In this document: piece by piece, positions 24,244 through 40,638 of the stretch
How positions within the stretch are numbered: position 1 is the first letter of the stretch
How the letters are laid out: each line of letters begins with the position of its first letter
DNA from: Riptortus pedestris
Lineage: Eukaryota; Arthropoda; Insecta; Hemiptera; Alydidae
Length of the DNA stretch: 64,000 bases
Assembly: GCA_019009955.1 (NCBI GenBank)
Contig: CM032233.1
Span: 113,848,501-113,912,500 of the forward strand
Direction: 5' to 3'
Notes under the pieces: model-generated
Databases searched by the model: none
The model's input: the letters and a program-made list of their open reading frames with translations, nothing else
Told to the model about the DNA's origin: nothing
Made by a program: the position numbers and the translations under genes

Positions 24244-25516
24244 GTTTTCATCCCCCTTATGTTTGATGATGAAATGTATACGACATTTGTTTTGTCATAA
24301 GAGTACCTAAAAGTGCAGTTATATAATTCTTTAAACTCGTCCCAGAACAGCGGAGATTGAAGTTTTGTGATTTAGCAATGTTTTTGTTCCTAGTACCAAT
24401 CCTTTTGGAAGGATTTAATTCCATACAACTACGCAGTACTGATTCAGCTGTGAACAATACATTATAATTTGAACGAGATATTTTATTTACGTCATCATAT
24501 CATTTAGCCTGACCTTTCTTAGTAGAAATCAATTTTTTTTTTATTGTTGCTTACTATTGCTATGATTTTTGAATTTTTTTTTTTTTTTAAATTTCCTGTC
24601 TTTGTTGGATTATACTTGAAATTAATTTCCCACTGAAACATGTTAATTGTACTAAAATATTTGATTTTACCTAGCATTTGGCAAAAGCTTCAATAACTAA
24701 ATAATAGTTAATTTCAGAAGATTAAGTTTAATTTTTTAAAACGGACCCAGTGCTTAATTCTTTATTCATGACGATTTCCAAAATCATGTAAGAGATAGTA
24801 ATCTGTTAAATATATTATCAATATAGAAACATCTGACAATAGCTTTGAATGTGCCGGCACTTTGAACCTACCATTAAAATCTGTCCGGTTTTACAGCCCT
24901 GTTCGGTCAGCAACTCAGCATGCTGAGGGGATCATTTAAAGCCAGCGATATATACAATATATATACATTGTGGGTGGTCTTGATTATCTCCTCCTCCTTT
25001 TTGTGAGAGGACTGCTCCGTAGGACACGGGTGTACACCTTCCAGCTGATTCCTATGCTTGTAAAGGCCTCCAAATGTAGATTGGCCTGACGGGGGTATGC
25101 CGTCGAAAAGTCATCAAATTAACATCTAGCTCCCTTATTATGTACTGAAAAAGGAAGACTGCATACTTTCTTCTTAATAAGTGCCTCAAGTTCGGGGTGG
25201 CCCGTTCGAAACAGGTAAAACGACTGTAGCCTTAATCAACGAAGCAAGGCCTATGATGTAATCAAAAGTTAATTGGAAGAAAATATAATTGAGACGATAA
25301 ATTTCCAACAAATTTGAGCCTTTAAATTAAGTAGTACAACATAAATAGTTTTCATAAACGTATAGAATGCATTTTTATCCACGACACTCCTCCCAACTTA
25401 TATGTCTGCCAGCATTTATTCTTTCAATATATTTTTGAATGGTTAATTGCATATGGATTTTACAGTTATTACGTCTTCAACATATGTCACAATCTCTATA
25501 ATTTCTTACGTTAGAC
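24244..25516. other. Unique sequence, no gene recognised
   Basis: AT-rich; the minus frame 24257-24457 has no domain. Confidence 0.4.
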
Positions 25517-25914
25517 ATATTTATACCCCCCCCCCCCTCTTTAGTTCTTGGACTACTAAAATTTGATTGATTGCGATAAAAATTATTCAGATTCAGTATA
25601 AATTACAGTACTAATTATACTAAATAGTTTGCAATAAAGTTAATTTGTTATATTCAGATATATTTAAGTAATTGTGTTCATTTCCGTGTACGTCTATCTA
25701 TCTGTTCAGCTCTGAGTGATTGGCAAAAATGTTACTTTACAATTCAGAAGCCGTTTCCGTTAGGAGCTTATTAAAATTAACTGAACGATTTTTCATTACC
25801 GTTTGTATTTAATAGTGATTGTGTTAAGTGCTACTAGAATGCAGATTTCTCTATTGCAAAACTTCACAAGGGAAATCTGCTTAGTTTACGCAGCCCCTGC
25901 GTGACGGACTTTTT
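25517..25914 (+). mobile_element. Helentron-like element, 3' half (copy H)
   Basis: Starts at a C-run (ATATTTATACCCCC), runs through GTTCTTGGACTACTAAAATT, GTTATATTCAGATATATTTA and GTTCAGCTCTGAG, and ends with the cleanest 3' terminus in the window: GCAGATTTCTCTATTGCAAA, ACAAGGGAAATCTGC and hairpin ACGCAGCCCCTGCGT, then GACGGACTTTTT. Confidence 0.85.
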
Positions 25915-26009
25915 GATATGCCATCATTCCCTTCTCGAGTTAATCTCTACACCCTATGCCGAGCCAATCCTCTTTTCATTGTCGCTCCACGTGAATCCAA
26001 GACTCAATT

Positions 26010-26131
26010 TATTCTGTCTCATTTCCGTCATCTCCTGGATAGGATCGATGGATATTTAAGGAAATTTTTCAAAACTCGCGTCATGAGTGCGACCTCAATA
26101 GCTGATTTCCCTTAAGGGAAATCTTCTAAAA
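26010..26131 (-). mobile_element. Helentron-like element, 5' end (copy I)
   Basis: Minus-strand 5' end: the perfect palindrome GATTTCCCTTAAGGGAAATC at 26103-26122, the TCAATAGCTGATTT block, GCGTCATGAGTGCGACC and CCTGGATAGGATCGATGG. It lies about 100 bases from the 3' end of oppositely oriented copy H, so the two are either one rearranged element or adjacent insertions. Confidence 0.85.
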
Positions 26132-26864
26132 AGAGGTTGACTACATAAATTCATAGAGGACGAGCTATAGCTGCTGTTATAAGAGGTGTTGTGTTGTGGG
26201 TAGAGGAAAGAAGGACGAAGCGCTGACTAGTAGCTGTCAGCCAGTCGATCAAACCAGAAAGGAGATGGTTCTCTCGTTGTCTTTTTTATTCCAAGGCTGC
26301 TCTTTCTTGTTTTATAAGCTCCTGTCTAACTCTCGTGCACCGGCTGTCAGTCAAAGGCCTATCACTGAAGGGGAAAGTGACGAGCCCAGCCAATCCTAAT
26401 CATTATCAAGAGCATTATGAGTTCCTTCGAGATACATACCTGTGTCCAACGCCAACTAAGCAATATCTAATTTTTTCCCTCCGTTTTTTGTGTAACTTTA
26501 GGTGATGAAGTGTGTCAGGTTGGTAATTAGCTTGCTAGACTGCCAGAGCTGATTTGCAGTATTAAGTGATAAGTGGTTGGACAGCTTAACCTACAATCAT
26601 ATTGAACCTATTTAGAAAAAAATTGTAAAACCACTGGTGATTTCACTGTCTTGAATATATAAGTCTGAAAGTTCACATTAGCTTGCGATTAGGAATTTCA
26701 TTTATAAAAAAAATATTTTTCGTAATAAAAATTAAGAGAAATATGAACACGCAATACATATTTCTATCCTGGAATAGATTATAGACTTAATATTGAATTT
26801 ACTATTACTCGAATAATTTAAATAATATAACTAAAAAAATTGAGCCAGCACTTAGCAAATAGAA
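26132..26864. other. No gene recognised
   Basis: Slightly GC-richer around 26150-26400. The plus frame 26196-26399 has no domain. Confidence 0.4.
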
Positions 26865-27199
26865 AACCGTCACGCAGGGGCTGCTTTAACTAAGCAGATT
26901 TCCCACCTGCGACACATATTTGCATTTACCTCTCAACGTAAAAATACAATGAGAACAATATCTGGTATTTAGGCTTCAAATAATGTGCTTCATAACATAA
27001 CACCGTACTGCCAATATGACATGAGTAGGAGTAGGAGTTTAATAAATACCGAAAGCTAATAAATGCAAATATCTTGGTTAATAATCAAGACAGAGGAAAA
27101 ACGTACATACCAACATTTATTGAGAATTACATTTGCAATAAGATTTGTTCTATACAATTCTTCGATCTGACGTATAGTAACGGAGATATTTCGAAATTT
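26865..27199 (-). mobile_element. Helentron-like element, 3' part (copy J)
   Basis: Minus-strand copy beginning at its 3' end on the left: AAAACCGTCACGCAGGGGCTGC (complement of the hairpin), AAGCAGATTTCCCACC, the TTTAGGCTTCAAATAATGTG block, the GCAAATATCTTGGTTAATAA core, ending at ACGGAGATATTTCGAAATTT. The 5' half with the TA tract is missing. Confidence 0.85.
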
Positions 27200-28700
27200 A
27201 ATCGTGCTTTGAAGAAGAAATAGAAGAAAATATTATAAAGAAATAATAGAAATAAATTGAAAACTCACTGTCGAAATATATTCTAAAAACGAGCGAATTA
27301 TATGTTCTAAAATAATGTTCATGAATGAGAATTAAAATAAAACACAGTTCCAATATAATTCTTCTGCAATAACAAACTAAAGAGTAGCGGTGCTACGATG
27401 AACTCTGGAAGTGCTTCTGGGATATTGTTTCTTAATTGAAATGGTTTAAGACTTTCGAAGGAGTCCTTCATTGGCTGTAGTTCCAGGTAGTAAGTTACTA
27501 TAAATAAATTAAACTGAATATTATATGACTAACTAAATGGCAATCTTTGAAAACCATATCCGATATCAAGAAATTCTTGTAACATACTTATCATACTTAT
27601 AGTTGTAATGGATTGTGTTAGAAGCGAATGTTTTGATTGTTCGACAGTTACTTCTTGGAATATTGAAGAAGTGTATTGAACGAAGAAGCTAGTCTCTGTG
27701 ATAGTAGAAATAGTAATGAAGGAACTTAATAATAGAGTGTTTTAGTTTTTTTTATTGGATTTAAGGCAAAATATAAGAGAAGCGACATTATACAAAAGAT
27801 TATATTTAAAAACTCCCGTCAGAGAAATTGATAAAAATGGAAGAAAACCTTATTTGCAAATAAAATGTAATTAACTTATATCGAGCATAAGTTTACTTAA
27901 ACTTATATTTTAAAGATTGAATTTAGCAATATAATTATGAAGTGGTTGGCGTATTTTCCAGTTATGAAGTCTGTATTATACTGTAATCTAGTCACCTAAA
28001 CATTTAGTGCTTGCGTCTTTATAGGTGATCCCGGTCGCCTTCCTTACCATGGAGAGCATTAGGAGGAGTCAAGGGACCTACACGCTTGTCTATTGCACGC
28101 CAAACTCAGCAGGCTAACTTCCATGTGTATACAAAATGTTTCTGGTTTAAGATGTTAGTGATCTGTGTGAGACATGGACCTGGGATACATTTAAGCATCC
28201 AAAAAAAATGTATTTTGCCCATGATTACTCAGTGTGCCCATATCTTGTTGTCTGGCTCCGTTGACAGTAATAAAAATAATTTACGTTTGTTAGAGACCCG
28301 AGAAACTATGAGCTGGGTCGTTATACGAGGAGAGCATTGGTGTGCCGAGCGAACAGGTGTATAACACGGTCAATTAGGGTTATAGGTTTCTGATGGATAT
28401 AAGTAACCCCCCTCATGTGGACCGAACTACTGTTCAAACCAACCATTATTAATATTATGGTAGTTATCGGCCTTTAATAGGCTCCCTCGGAGGCCCTGTA
28501 ACCTTCGGCAAACTACAATATAATTGCTTCTGTGCTCCCGCTTTCCGTGGAATTTTTTCTCCCTTCCTTCATGTATTATTACGTGGCGTGTGCTCGAACA
28601 GGCGTCTATCTACAATGGAGAACTGAGCTCTGTAGCTTTCATTGAATTTAGTTATGAGGTACGTGCAAGAGCCAGCGCTCGTGATAATAAATCAATTACC
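27200..28700. other. No gene recognised
   Basis: AT-rich. The plus frame 28086-28364 (92 aa) has no domain that I recognise. Confidence 0.4.
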
Positions 28701-29128
28701 TAAAAGCAGATTTCCCTCGTGCGTCACGTATTTGCAGTTATCTTCAAACGTAAAAGTTCAATGAGAACATTATGTGGTATTTGAGCTACAAATAAAGTAC
28801 TTCATAATATAGTAGTTTATTTTTAATACGGCCGGACTAGGAGTTGGGGTGTACTGAAGGCCGAAAACTAAAAAATGCAAATATCTTCGTCAATACTAAA
28901 GATAGAGAATAAATGTATATCAATATTTATGGTACGTTTTAGTTGCAATAAAACTGGTCCTATACAAACTTTCGATCCGACATAAAATAACGGAGATATT
29001 CGGAATTTTCGAAATTCTCCCCCTCTAAACCACCCCTCAACTCTCCCACTGGTTCGTTTTCAGCCATTATATATCGAGTTTGGTTATGATCAAATAAGAA
29101 TTACGACCACTAGAGCTGTAACAGGCAA

Positions 29129-29188
<60 letters not shown>

Positions 29189-29313
29189 GAACTGACCTCA
29201 TTTTTGTCATCTTTTAGGTAGGATCGATGGACGATTTGAGGAAATTTTTTTCGAAAATCGCGTCACGAGTACGACCTAAATAGTTGATTTCCCTTAAATG
29301 AAATCTGCTAAAA
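28701..29313 (-). mobile_element. Helentron-like element, nearly complete (copy K)
   Basis: Minus strand. The left end has AAGCAGATTTCCCTCGTGC, but the terminal hairpin is lost. It then has the GAGCTACAAATAAAGTACTT block, AAATGCAAATATCTTCGTC, CCTCTAAACCACCCC, a long (TA)n at 29130-29183, GGTAGGATCGATGGAC and the 5' palindrome with a mismatch (CCCTTAAATGAAATCTGC). Confidence 0.85.
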
Positions 29314-32300
29314 ATTGTAGAGAGTTAGACATATATTCTATATTCAGATTAAATCTGAACACTTGACTTCCTTGTAGCCCTATTGATATAAAAAATGATA
29401 TACCCGATATCTGCCCCAATCCATCAGAACGAAAAATGTCAGTCGACATAATTTACAGCTCGGATCATGGTGAACAAAAAGGTTGTATAGAAATGTTTTG
29501 CATCGCTAATACGTACGGAGAAATTACCTATATATCTTTAAGCCCTATTTCCCTTAGTTCATTCCAAAATCTTAAATATCCAATTTCGACATTCTAATGC
29601 TAGAGCTGTTATTTGAGTTATGCGAGACATATGTCACGCCAAATATAGTCAAACTGGGTTCAGAGAGGATATAAACCCGTTTCTGGGGAAGAATTGAACT
29701 ACATTGCTGACTTTAAAATTTAGTGTTTTTTTTATCGATAGAAATTAGAAATACATTCTATTGAATGGTAGGGTTTCACCATTTGTTTTTTTATATAATT
29801 TCAAAATGATTTGATGTGATAAATGAATAAATCTTAAATAAAATCTGGGAAGTTGATCTGCTTAACAATTATCAACTGCTCTCATTATGTAACTCAAGAA
29901 ATACTTGTTTTGCTTTAAGTCATTTTTTTTTTTTTTGAAAATCGTAAGAAGTCCGCTTAAAATTTTAAAAAAAGATATGTCTTTAAAGCAGGAATTCTGG
30001 GTGTAGAGTGAATAAAATTGTTATCGTACAAAAGATTAACCCACCAAATCTACTATCAACAGCCTTTTTTTAAGAAAATAAATTTTGTATTTAGTTACCC
30101 CATTAAACTCATATACAGTAATTTATTTCAGGTAATCATTGGGAAAGCAAATTGAAAACTTGAAATAAGAATAATTTACAAATAGAAAGGAAATTTTGCT
30201 ATTGATACTTATCGGACATTACTAAGTTGAATCTTTAATTTTATTAATTTGGTGGCGATTCATGTTGAACGCTTACATAATTTTTAAATTATTTTCTCTT
30301 CTTGTTTAATGTTTTTATTTATTATATTCACAGAGCTTTGAGTTAAAGAATGTAATTCCTATACATTGTTAAATCAATCAAAATTATAAAGAAATCTCAG
30401 AATAAATGATTGATTTATTATGTTGTTAGTTAACACAGTTAGTAAAAAGGAATAGAGGAATCTTGTGGCCTGCCAACGGAGGAATCTTAATGCTGAGCTC
30501 AGGAATGGTCTAAGGTGGAAAAAGGTCAAAACCTAAGTTCTAAAAGAGCTGTATTGTCTCTAAGGTAATTATGATGGTAGGCTGGAAGATAATCAAATAT
30601 TTTAGAATAGAAAGTTTAAACTAATTCCAAAGACAACGTTAGCTAAAGTGGTGAGTTCTATTATGAGACATGTTCATTAGGAAAATTGAAATAACTTTGC
30701 TGAATATTGTTACTATGAAGACCATCGATTACTGTGCAAAACGATTGATGGTGGCGATAGGATTGCAAGTGAATAGGTCGAGACTGAGTTACTTTGACTT
30801 TTGATAAGTGCGTAAAGTTTCAGAGAATTGTGGGAATGTAGCATTAATAGCAAATATCAGGTTACCTTACTCTCCTGTATACTGAGCTTTAAATTCACTA
30901 ACAATAAACTTCTTTTTTTTTCTTACATTTCATATCACGAAGTATACTTGTAAGTTTCCCTTAAGGGCAAATAAAAGTTACTTTTGAAATAGACTCATAA
31001 ATTACAAAAACGTATGGAAATCTAGCAAGGTTTTCCCTCAGTGCAAAGGAGTTGCATTCACAGCACTTATTGAATTTTCAAGAAACTTACTCTCTTAGTA
31101 ACTTATGAGTTCTAATCCATACTTTGGTATATGTTAATATGTTTCTTATTTTAAGCTAAAGTATTTTTTTATTGCTAGTTTTATCACTAAGTTGCTTAAG
31201 TTGAACTAAATCTGAATGAAAGTCATTTTAAAAAATGAATAAGACATATAAAACAAAAGAAAATGAAACAAAATAAGTACACTATTCTGAACTGGATATC
31301 ATGTTTTTTTTAAACCAGCCTTTTCTATCTTTGTATCCCACATTACTTACTCGGGCAATGCCAGGTATTTTGGGAATTGCCAGGATGAGGAAAAGTTGGG
31401 GTTACACTATGATTAATTCATAATATCTTAAATAAAACACTAACCCCAGATATACAGATTAGTGGACTTGAGTCTGGAGTTAAAATTTGTGGGAAACTAG
31501 AAATATACTTAACAAACAAGGCATGAGAAAAGAGTAACCCATGATATATAAATTTATAGGTATTGAAAAGTATAACTCAATATACCGATAAAGTCTTCTG
31601 CGGCTCTGTTTCTTTTCCTTCAGATGTTTTTTACTCATGAATATCATAAATTACATAAAGTAGTAGTTTACAACTTATTGTGACTTAATTAGTGATTCCT
31701 ATTTTATATTCAATTTGAGTGCATTATTATTAAAATATACACTGCGATACGTGTTTATACTATCTTAATATGTAACATATAATATACTTGGACAACAGAT
31801 TACTTAATTACAATTCAAAAAAAAAAGGAAGAAAGATATAAGACCATACTTTACGCAAGAAAACAATATGCAATACCAAACAAATTTAATATGATTTTTT
31901 TTAATATACTTTCTATTTTAGTAGAATGTTTACCCATAATCGCTAAAATTGAATTAAAAGTTTGTTTCATATTCATTTTTGAGACATAGACATTTATCAT
32001 ATGTCAAAATTTTATTTTTGAATCACCTTAATTTTCAATATTTTAGCCATGACACTCATATCTATCAATTATAAATAGGTTTCATACTCAGAACTCAATC
32101 TATTCCTGCACAACTACGACCCAGGGTGAAAATGTATATCGAAATTCAAACTCAAAGTGATTATAACTGATATTACAACTGCAAGACCTATCGACTTACA
32201 GATAGATTGACAGAAAAAAAAATTGTTAACACACTCACTTGCCCGTCAATTATGCGTCGCTACAAATTATGTTTTATTCTTCATTCCCAATATTTTTTAT
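29314..32300. other. Unique AT-rich sequence
   Basis: No gene recognised. A half-palindrome similar to the Helentron-like 5' end (TTTCCCTTAAGGGCAAA) stands alone near 30955. Confidence 0.4.
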
Positions 32301-32645
32301 ATATTCTTCATATTTTTTGGTAAGGATCACCAATAAAAAAGGTTTTTTGTTTTTTTTGGTCCATACATTATTGAAACTGCCCTACATGTTCAGTGGCTTA
32401 CTTGCCACCACTTCAGGGGCTATCCATTCCTGAAGTGCTAGTTTCTCCCTTACATTCGTTGCGACTGTCCTCCCTAAGGAGGTAGTTGATAATGCGGTAT
32501 GTAAGAGGGAAACGAGTACTTCATAAATGGATAGCCCCTGAAGAGGTGGCAAGTAAGCCTCGAAACATGTAGAGCAGTTTCAATAAAGTTTGCACCGAAA
32601 AAAATGTTTTTTATTGGTTACCCTTCCATAAAATATGAAGAGAAG
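32301..32645. repeat. Head-to-head palindrome of hairpin-CGAAA repeats
   Basis: About 155 bases at 32301-32455 reappear as the reverse complement at 32491-32645 with scattered mismatches. Each arm contains CCTGAAGAGGTGGCAAGTAA, GCC, CGAAACATGTAGAGCAG and an AATAAAG signal on its own outward strand; the left arm is slightly decayed. The roughly 35-base centre holds CGACTGTCCTCCCTAAGGAG, which belongs to the same repeat (compare 23893). So two copies sit head to head and could form a long cruciform or fold-back RNA. Confidence 0.8.
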
Positions 32646-36707
<4,062 letters not shown>

Positions 36708-36845
36708 TTAATCAAAACAAATAATATATAGTACATTACTTAATTTAATAAAAAAAGGTCCCTACTTAATTTAATAAAAAAAAAATTGGCAGTTGATATA
36801 TGAAAAGTTTTATATGTTATTTAGTTCTAAGAAAGATAGTTTTTA

Positions 36846-37420
36846 TTAGCAGATTTCCCTCAAGGGAAATCAGCTATTGAGGTTGTACTCATGACGGAAT
36901 TTTCGAAATTTTTCTTCAAATGTCCATCGATCCTTCCTAGTAGATGACGAAAATGTGGTCCGTTAAAAACTGTATATATATATATATATATATTTGTCTG
37001 TTACCGCTCTAGCGGTCGCAATTTTTGTTTGATCGTTAGCAAACTCGGTATTTAGTCGTTTTATGTAAAAAGAAAGATCAAGTTCGTTAACGGCTGAAAT
37101 CGGACCAGCGGAAGGGGGGCTTTAGAGGGGAGGATTTTCGAAAATTCGAAATATCTCCAATACTATACGTTGGATCGAAACATTGTACAGAATCAATCTT
37201 ATTGCAAATTAAATTTGCTATAAATATTGTTATATACATTTATTCTCTATCTTGATTATTTACCGAGATATTAGCATTTTTATTAAATCTGGACGGCTAA
37301 AGGACGAGTGACGTTCCCGCCAAAAGCTAGTTCGACGGTTTCCTTAACTGCTAGACTCTACTGTAAAATTTCACGTGGGAAATCTGCTTAGTTTACGCAG
37401 CCCCTGCGTGACGGACTTTT
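36846..37420 (+). mobile_element. Helentron-like element, short form, complete (copy L)
   Basis: The best complete short copy. 5' end TTAGCAGATTTCCC, TCAAGGGAAATCAGCTATTG; (TA)n at 36972-36993; CTCTAGCGGTCGCAATTTTT; GAAATATCTCCAATACTATA; 3' end TTTCACGTGGGAAATCTGCT, hairpin ACGCAGCCCCTGCGT, GACGGACTTTT. The 11-base GCAGATTTCCC at the 5' end is inverted as GGGAAATCTGC near the 3' end: the subterminal inverted repeats. 575 bases, no ORF, in the antisense direction relative to the T-box gene. Confidence 0.9.
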
Positions 37421-37499
37421 ATTGTAATACGTTATCGATTTTACCCCTTATCTAAAATCTTTTAATAAAGATAGTAATTATAGTTTTCGTGTGTCAACA

Positions 37500-37591
37500 G
37501 GGCACTAACGATGATGCACAGCATCGAAAGCGCTCTGGCGTTTTAATAAATTGTTACAGTGGAAGCGTAGCCAATTCTTTCATCCTACCTA
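37500..37591 (+). repeat. Hairpin-CGAAA-AATAAA repeat, copy 2
   Basis: Near-identical to 324-414: CGATGATGCACAGCATCGAAA, GCGCTCTGGCG, TTTTAATAAATTGTTACAGT, GGAAGC and TTCTTTCAT. Starts 80 bases after Helentron-like copy L. Confidence 0.65.
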
Positions 37592-37674
37592 CTTTATATA
37601 GTATATGTAGAAAAATAAATGGTTTAGGGAAAGACTTTTGAGCTAGTTAGCTCCTTTTAAATAAAAAATGTCCT

Positions 37675-38514
37675 CATGCTGGTAACACAACACCACCGTG
37701 AATATTAAGTGAATAAATACAAACAGTAATAAAACATCTTTCAGTCAATTTTAATAACCTCCCGATGAGAAGTGTCTGAAATGCAAACAAAAAAGTCCGC
37801 CAACCTCTGAACGGAAAGAAAAACAATTACTGAAATATATCAGAATGTAATATATTAATTTTATTGAAAACTATTTACTACTATGAATCAGAATATTTTT
37901 TATCTCAATCAATCAAATTTTAATAGTCCAAACACTTAAGACACGGCGGTGGGACACCAAAACATATTTGGTCTCTTTAAAAAAAAAATATTTGGTATTG
38001 AAGGTTCAAATAATTTGGTTTATTATATAACAGAGTATTCTTATAATTATGTAACATGAGTAGAAGTAGGGGTTTGAAAAAGGCTAAGAACTGAAAAATG
38101 CAAATATCTCGGTTAATATTAAAGATAAGGAAGATATGTAGATAACATGATTTATAGTACGTTTTATTTACAATATGATTGGCTCCATACAATTTTTCGA
38201 TCCGACCTATAGTGACGGAGATATTTCGAATTTTCGAAAATTCGCTGTCTCAACCCCCCCCCCCCCCCCACATACAGATCCAATTTCAGCTATTAACGAA
38301 CTTGATCTTTCTTTTTACATAATACGATTAAATATCGAGTTTGGTAGCGATCAAACAAAAATTACGACCTCTAGATCGGTAACAGACAAAACAAATATAT
38401 ACATATATTTACACAATTTTGAACGGACCTCATTCTCGTCTTCTTTTAGGTAGGATGGATGGACATTTGAAGAAAAATGTAGAAATTCTCGTCATGAGTA
38501 CGACCTCTGCTAAA
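37675..38514 (-). mobile_element. Helentron-like element, long form (copy M)
   Basis: Minus strand. It begins inside the 3' region (GGTAACACAACACCACCGTG; terminal hairpin missing) and runs through the TTCAGTCAATTTTAATAACC and AATCAATCAAATTTTAATAG blocks, GCAAATATCTCGGTTAATAT, a C-run at about 38256-38269, and GTCATGAGTACGACC. The 5' palindrome is deleted: the sequence jumps from CGACCT to CTGCTAAAA. Confidence 0.85.
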
Positions 38515-38765
38515 AATAGTTATAGTTATGTTTTATTAAATGATAGAAAAGGCTTTTTATCTCATTCTATGTTTGATTCTCCATTTAAAAGAACCTTAGC
38601 ATAAAAAAAAATGTTGTGTACGCAAACTTTGCAGAAAGAGATTATATCTACACTTCTTAACAAAAAAAATAAAGTAGCTGACATTTTTTAGAACAATATA
38701 CTTATTTTTATTTGTGAAATTTACAAAACTGATCTCCAATAGGTGCAAAGGAAAATGAACACATT

Positions 38766-38953
38766 AAGACTAGAGTGTTATCAGGCAAATATATATGTGA
38801 TTGAGTGTATGTGTGTTTATATATATAATTTTGAACGGACCTTATTTTCGTTATCTCCTGGGTAGGATCGATTGACATTTTAAGAAATTTTTCGAAAATC
38901 TCGTCATGAGTACGACCTCAATAACTGATTTCCCTTAAGGGATGTCTGCTAAA
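38766..38953 (-). mobile_element. Helentron-like 5' fragment (copy N)
   Basis: From AGACTAGAGTGTTATCAGGC through a TATATA/TGTGT tract and GAACGGACCTTATTTTCGTT to the palindrome CCCTTAAGGGATGTCTGC. The flank just outside its 5' end (38954-39020) recurs inverted at 42367-42435. Confidence 0.85.
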
Positions 38954-39020
38954 ATTAATATGAGCATGAGCTCTTTAAGTGTCGATGAGCTTTTATAAAG
39001 AAATGAACAGAGAATGTAAC
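38954..39020. repeat. Inverted duplicated flank, copy 1
   Basis: About 67 bases outside the 5' end of copy N (ATTAATATGAGCATGAGCTC ... GAGAATGTAAC) are repeated almost exactly, reverse-complemented, outside the 5' end of copy P at 42367-42435. Only one internal mismatch was seen. Identity stops at GTTAC on both sides. Confidence 0.9.
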
Positions 39021-39312
39021 TGCTTCAAGCAGTGCCGAATGCAGTCATTGGGTGATATCCAAGTGATAAGTGTTATGTTACTTTGAAAGAGCTACCGTGT
39101 TGAAAGGTGATGAGTGATAAAAAGAGACGGACGTTGATGACATGGATATGACCGATGGAAGCCGCGATATCTGTCTGCGTTGAAAGGGGCTTATCGCTCC
39201 AATCTATACAGTCCATTGTCATTTTTCTGGGCATTACCACAGCTAGAATATTAACACATATACTTGGCTGGTACTAAAGTAAAAATACAATTTTATTGAG
39301 AAGTAAAAATAC

Positions 39313-40030
39313 AAAAAGTCCGTCACGCAGGAGCAGCGTAAAAATATCAGATTTCGCACGTGAAGTTTTACAATAGAGAAATCTGTATACTGGTAACACT
39401 TAACACCACCGTGATTAAGTAGAAACGGTAATGAGAAATCTTTCAGTTAATTTTAATAAGCTCCAACGGAAACTGCTTCTGAATTTTTGACAAACAGGTC
39501 TGCCAACCACTCAGAGCTGAACAGATAGATAGACATATTCTTCAGCGGAAAGAAACACAATTACTTAAATATATCTGAATATAACATATTAACTTTATTG
39601 CAAACTATTTACTATATCTAGTACTGTAGTTTATAATGAATAATTGCATATGTCTCACAAAGTAGGAGCTTACACTAGTCTCTAAATGTATTTCACGAGA
39701 GCCGAACGCATCTCACAATCAAAACCGAGAATAGCCGATCTCATCTCGTCCGTTATCCGCACACACTTAATAAAAATGCCAATATCTCGGTTAATATTCA
39801 AGATAAAGAATAAATGTATATAACAATATTTATAGTAAATTTAATTTACAATAAGATAGGTTCTATACCATTTTTTAATCCGACGCATAGTAACGGAAAT
39901 ATTTCGAATTTTTGAAACCTCACCCCTCTTAACCCCCCCCTCCCCCATTTCCGAGTTCAGCCATTAACGAACTTAATAATGATCAGACATAAATTACGAC
40001 CGCTAGAGCGTTAACAGACAAATATATATG

Positions 40031-40077
<47 letters not shown>

Positions 40078-40277
40078 TAAAATATTAAGCGAGTTATTCG
40101 CACTTCCTTGTTTTCAGCCTACACTAAATCCCAACTTCTACTCATCGGATTTTTACTTAGAAATAGAAAATATATTGTCAAAAGTTGTCAATAGTGTATC
40201 ATATCAGAACAAGAAAAATCATTTACTTTAAGCAGCCCTTGCGTGACTGACTTTATATATAATGTGTGTGCGTGTGT

Positions 40278-40314
<37 letters not shown>

Positions 40315-40456
40315 TGTGCGCGCGCGGGTGTATAATTTTGAACAGACCTCATTTTCGTCATCTCCTGTGTTGGATTGATGAACAATTGAAGATAATTTTC
40401 GAAAATTTCTTCATGAGTACGCCCTCAATAGCTGATTCCCTTAAGGTAAACCTGCT
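39313..40456 (-). mobile_element. Helentron-like element, long form with nested piece (copy O)
   Basis: Minus strand. Left 3' end AAAAAGTCCGTCACGCAGGA with hairpin complement and CAGATTTCGCACGTG; long-form blocks follow to 40075, including (TA)n at 40031-40074. Then 40085-40256 reads in the opposite orientation (GTTTTCAGCCTACACTAAAT and the 3' end GCAGCCCTTGCGTGACTGAC), and 40322-40456 resumes the minus-strand 5' end (CTCATTTTCGTCATCTCCTG, TCAATAGCTGATTCCC). One copy is therefore interrupted by part of another. Confidence 0.8.
40265..40325. repeat. (TG)n microsatellite
   Basis: A TG run with TGCG and TGGG interruptions, sitting at the place where the Helentron-like family normally carries its (TA)n tract. 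Confidence 0.9.
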
Positions 40457-40501
40457 AATAGGTTTATTGTTGGCAGACATTCTATATTAATGAAATTCAT
40501 A

Positions 40502-40611
40502 TTTTATGGCAAGATTCACCATTAAAAAAATTATTTTCTCACAAACTTTATTGATTCTGCCCTACATGTTTCGTGGCTTGCATGCCACCTCTTCAGGGGC
40601 TATCCCTTTTC
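40502..40611 (-). repeat. Hairpin-CGAAA-AATAAA repeat, second type
   Basis: Minus strand: CCCCTGAAGAGGTGGC, ATGCAA, GCCACGAAACATGTAGGGC, AGAATCAATAAAG, then TTAATGGTGAATC. The stem GTGGC/GCCAC is perfect and directly precedes GAAAC; this is the cleanest copy of the motif. Confidence 0.65.
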
Positions 40612-40638
40612 AAAAAAAAATTAATAACATTAGTGTAA

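Noticed and set aside
38175..38604. Two overlapping plus frames
   Set aside because: They lie inside Helentron-like copy M; the family has no conserved frame, so they are chance.
40188..40490. Frames of His-Thr or Cys-Val repeats
   Set aside because: They come from the TG microsatellite and a Helentron-like copy.
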